This document shows positions 4,956 through 6,163 of a stretch of DNA of 6,163 nt, one piece after another. The notes below the pieces were generated by a model, which saw only the letters and a program-made list of their open reading frames with translations, was not told the origin of the DNA and ran no database searches. The stretch is taken from NCBI GenBank assembly GCA_005883695.1, contig VBBV01000024.1, positions 1 to 6,163 on the forward strand. Reading direction: 5' to 3'. Numbering within the stretch: position 1 is the stretch's first letter; each line of letters begins with the position of its first letter. Made by a program: the position numbers and the translations under genes. This DNA comes from Candidatus Bathyarchaeota archaeon (GTDB lineage Archaea; Thermoproteota; Bathyarchaeia; 40CM-2-53-6).

Positions 4956-6163
4956 AGAATCCGTTTACGCGTCCTTGGAAGAATCCTAGAATCGGGCCTA
5001 GTGCGAGGAACGGGAAGAACGTGAGGAGGACAAGGACAAGTATGCTTCCTACAAGTATCAGTGAGAAGAGGGGACTGTCCGTCCTCACGCCGGCTTCTGT
5101 TGTGAGCCTCTTTCTATTGATCATAGATCCGCCCAGCGCGAGCAATAGCCCGATCGGTGTGAAGCGTCCCAGAAACATGACGATGGCTGTTGAGATGTTG
5201 AAGAATGGCGTGTTGGCTGTTGCCCCGAGAAAGTCGCTCCCGTTGTTCGCAGCGGCGGATGTAAATTCGTAGAAGATCTTGGTGAACCCGATAGAATTCG
5301 TCCCGACCCCGATAGCGCTGGCAGCCCCGGTCGAGTAGGCGAGGACCGTTGGAATGAGGACGATTATCGGGTGGACGAGAAATGCGATCATTACCAGCTT
5401 GACATCTCGGGCGGTTATTTTCAATCCCAAGTACTCAGGGGTCCGCCCTGACATTAGGCCGACGATGAAGACTGTGAGGACGATGAACATGACCATGTAC
5501 ATCACTCCCACTCCCTTCCCGCCGGGAGTTGCCTGGATCAACATTCCGTTGAAGGCGGAGAGGATGACAAGCGGGTTTAGCCCTGATAGAGATACGTTGA
5601 GCGAGCCGGTTGTTACTGCAGTCGTGACGACAGTCCAGAACACTGAGAAGAAGCCTCCGAACCGGACCTCCATCCCTGGACCCACTACCGGAAAGTTAGG
5701 TGTGAAGGCGATCAAGAGATCAAGGGCAAAGAGGGCGTAAGCACCCCAGAGAATAGGACGAGTCTCTCGCTTCTTGCCAATCAGTTGGCCGAATACGAAA
5801 CATAGCGATGTGGGAATGAGAAGCATGAGGAGGATCTGGAAGATGTCAGACGCCGGGTTAGGGTTCTGGAATGGATAAGCCGAGTTTGCTCCAAAGTATC
5901 CTCCTCCGTTTGTGCCAAGTTGCATGATACTAACGAGAGAGGCAACCGGTCCAACCAGGATAGTCTGGGTAGCACCCTCAACCGTATGGGTAATGCTTTG
6001 ATATCCTGTCAGGGTTTGAGGAACTCCAAGGCCAACGAATACCAGGGAAGCAGCGAAGCATAGAGGGAGCAGTATTCTTGTCAGAGATCTCGTGAAGTCA
6101 GCGTAGAAGTTACCCAAGTCTTTCGAGTGGGTGATGAAGCCTCGAATCATGGCGACCGCAACG
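4954..6163 (-). CDS. kdpA: Potassium-transporting ATPase subunit KdpA, N-terminus outside window
   Basis: KdpA is the channel-like, K+-selective membrane subunit of KdpFABC, with four pore-loop repeats. About 403 residues are visible of a usual 550-560. The reading frame is open to the window edge (VAVA before MIRGF, matching the family), so the Met at 6150 is internal and the first pore loop is missing. Visible landmarks, counted from that Met: EGATQTILVGPVAS (58-71), the second filter LGTNGGGYFGANSAYPFQNP (78-97), the third filter region with GGKGVGVMY, then GLMSGRTPEYLG, the fourth filter region SAAANNGSDF, and FLGRFTPIG before the last helices. The protein is strongly hydrophobic throughout. 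The stop lies 10 bases before kdpB, in the standard A-B-C order. Its promoter and any kdpF would be to the right of the window. Function is certain from the filter motifs and neighbours. Confidence 0.96.
   Translation of the reverse strand, partial: VAVAMIRGFITHSKDLGNFYADFTRSLTRILLPLCFAASLVFVGLGVPQTLTGYQSITHTVEGATQTILVGPVASLVSIMQLGTNGGGYFGANSAYPFQNPNPASDIFQILLMLLIPTSLCFVFGQLIGKKRETRPILWGAYALFALDLLIAFTPNFPVVGPGMEVRFGGFFSVFWTVVTTAVTTGSLNVSLSGLNPLVILSAFNGMLIQATPGGKGVGVMYMVMFIVLTVFIVGLMSGRTPEYLGLKITARDVKLVMIAFLVHPIIVLIPTVLAYSTGAASAIGVGTNSIGFTKIFYEFTSAAANNGSDFLGATANTPFFNISTAIVMFLGRFTPIGLLLALGGSMINRKRLTTEAGVRTDSPLFSLILVGSILVLVLLTFFPFLALGPILGFFQGRVNGF

Noticed and set aside
5490..5540. KdpA third filter region reads GGKGVG instead of the E. 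coli GGVGSG, placing a Lys near the K+ path.
   Set aside because: As I recall, GGKGVG-type sequences occur in KdpA of other bacteria, so this is likely a normal family variant.
1..6163. Search for tRNA, rRNA, CRISPR repeats, transposase genes and attachment sites.
   Set aside because: None seen by eye on either strand; the window is dense with ordinary chromosomal genes.

Overview
The window looks like chromosomal DNA of an archaeon, probably of the TACK lineage (Bathyarchaeota/Thaumarchaeota-like), possibly from a metagenome assembly. The hints are a tiny AN1-like zinc finger protein, a stand-alone C4 zinc-ribbon protein, a short membrane protein resembling archaeal OST3/OST6-type proteins, TATA-like boxes in the one divergent intergenic region, and genes that mostly lack Shine-Dalgarno sites. 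The lineage is inferred, since no rRNA or other phylogenetic marker is present.

Layout, left to right. (1) 129-290, plus strand: a 53-residue Cys/His protein close to the AN1 zinc-finger pattern. (2) 360-1806, minus strand: a small zinc-ribbon protein followed by gcvT, the aminomethyltransferase (T-protein) of the glycine cleavage system. Both appear to start with TTG, and a hairpin lies just past the gcvT stop. (3) 1807-1940: a divergent control region with TATA-like boxes facing both ways and two short dyads. (4) 1941-2381, plus strand: a three-helix membrane protein. (5) 2428-6163, minus strand: a kdpA-kdpB-kdpC operon for the high-affinity, ATP-driven K+ pump KdpFABC. kdpA is cut by the window edge, so its N-terminus and any kdpF lie outside.

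In the kdp operon, KdpA is the K+-binding channel-like subunit, KdpB the P-type ATPase and KdpC the small single-helix subunit. The genes are tightly packed (10 and 12 bases apart), and the kdpB and kdpC ribosome sites overlap the stop codon of the gene before. kdpB is split by a -1 frameshift in its nucleotide-binding domain. That domain also looks remodelled, with an extra segment before the KGA motif and a lost segment after it, and KdpC lacks roughly 50 residues found in the Escherichia coli protein. No KdpD/KdpE regulator is visible.

No tRNA, rRNA, CRISPR array, insertion sequence or long repeat was seen. The window is mostly conserved housekeeping. The points most worth checking are the kdpB frameshift, the compact KdpB/KdpC architecture, the miniature AN1-like finger and the OST3/6-like membrane protein.
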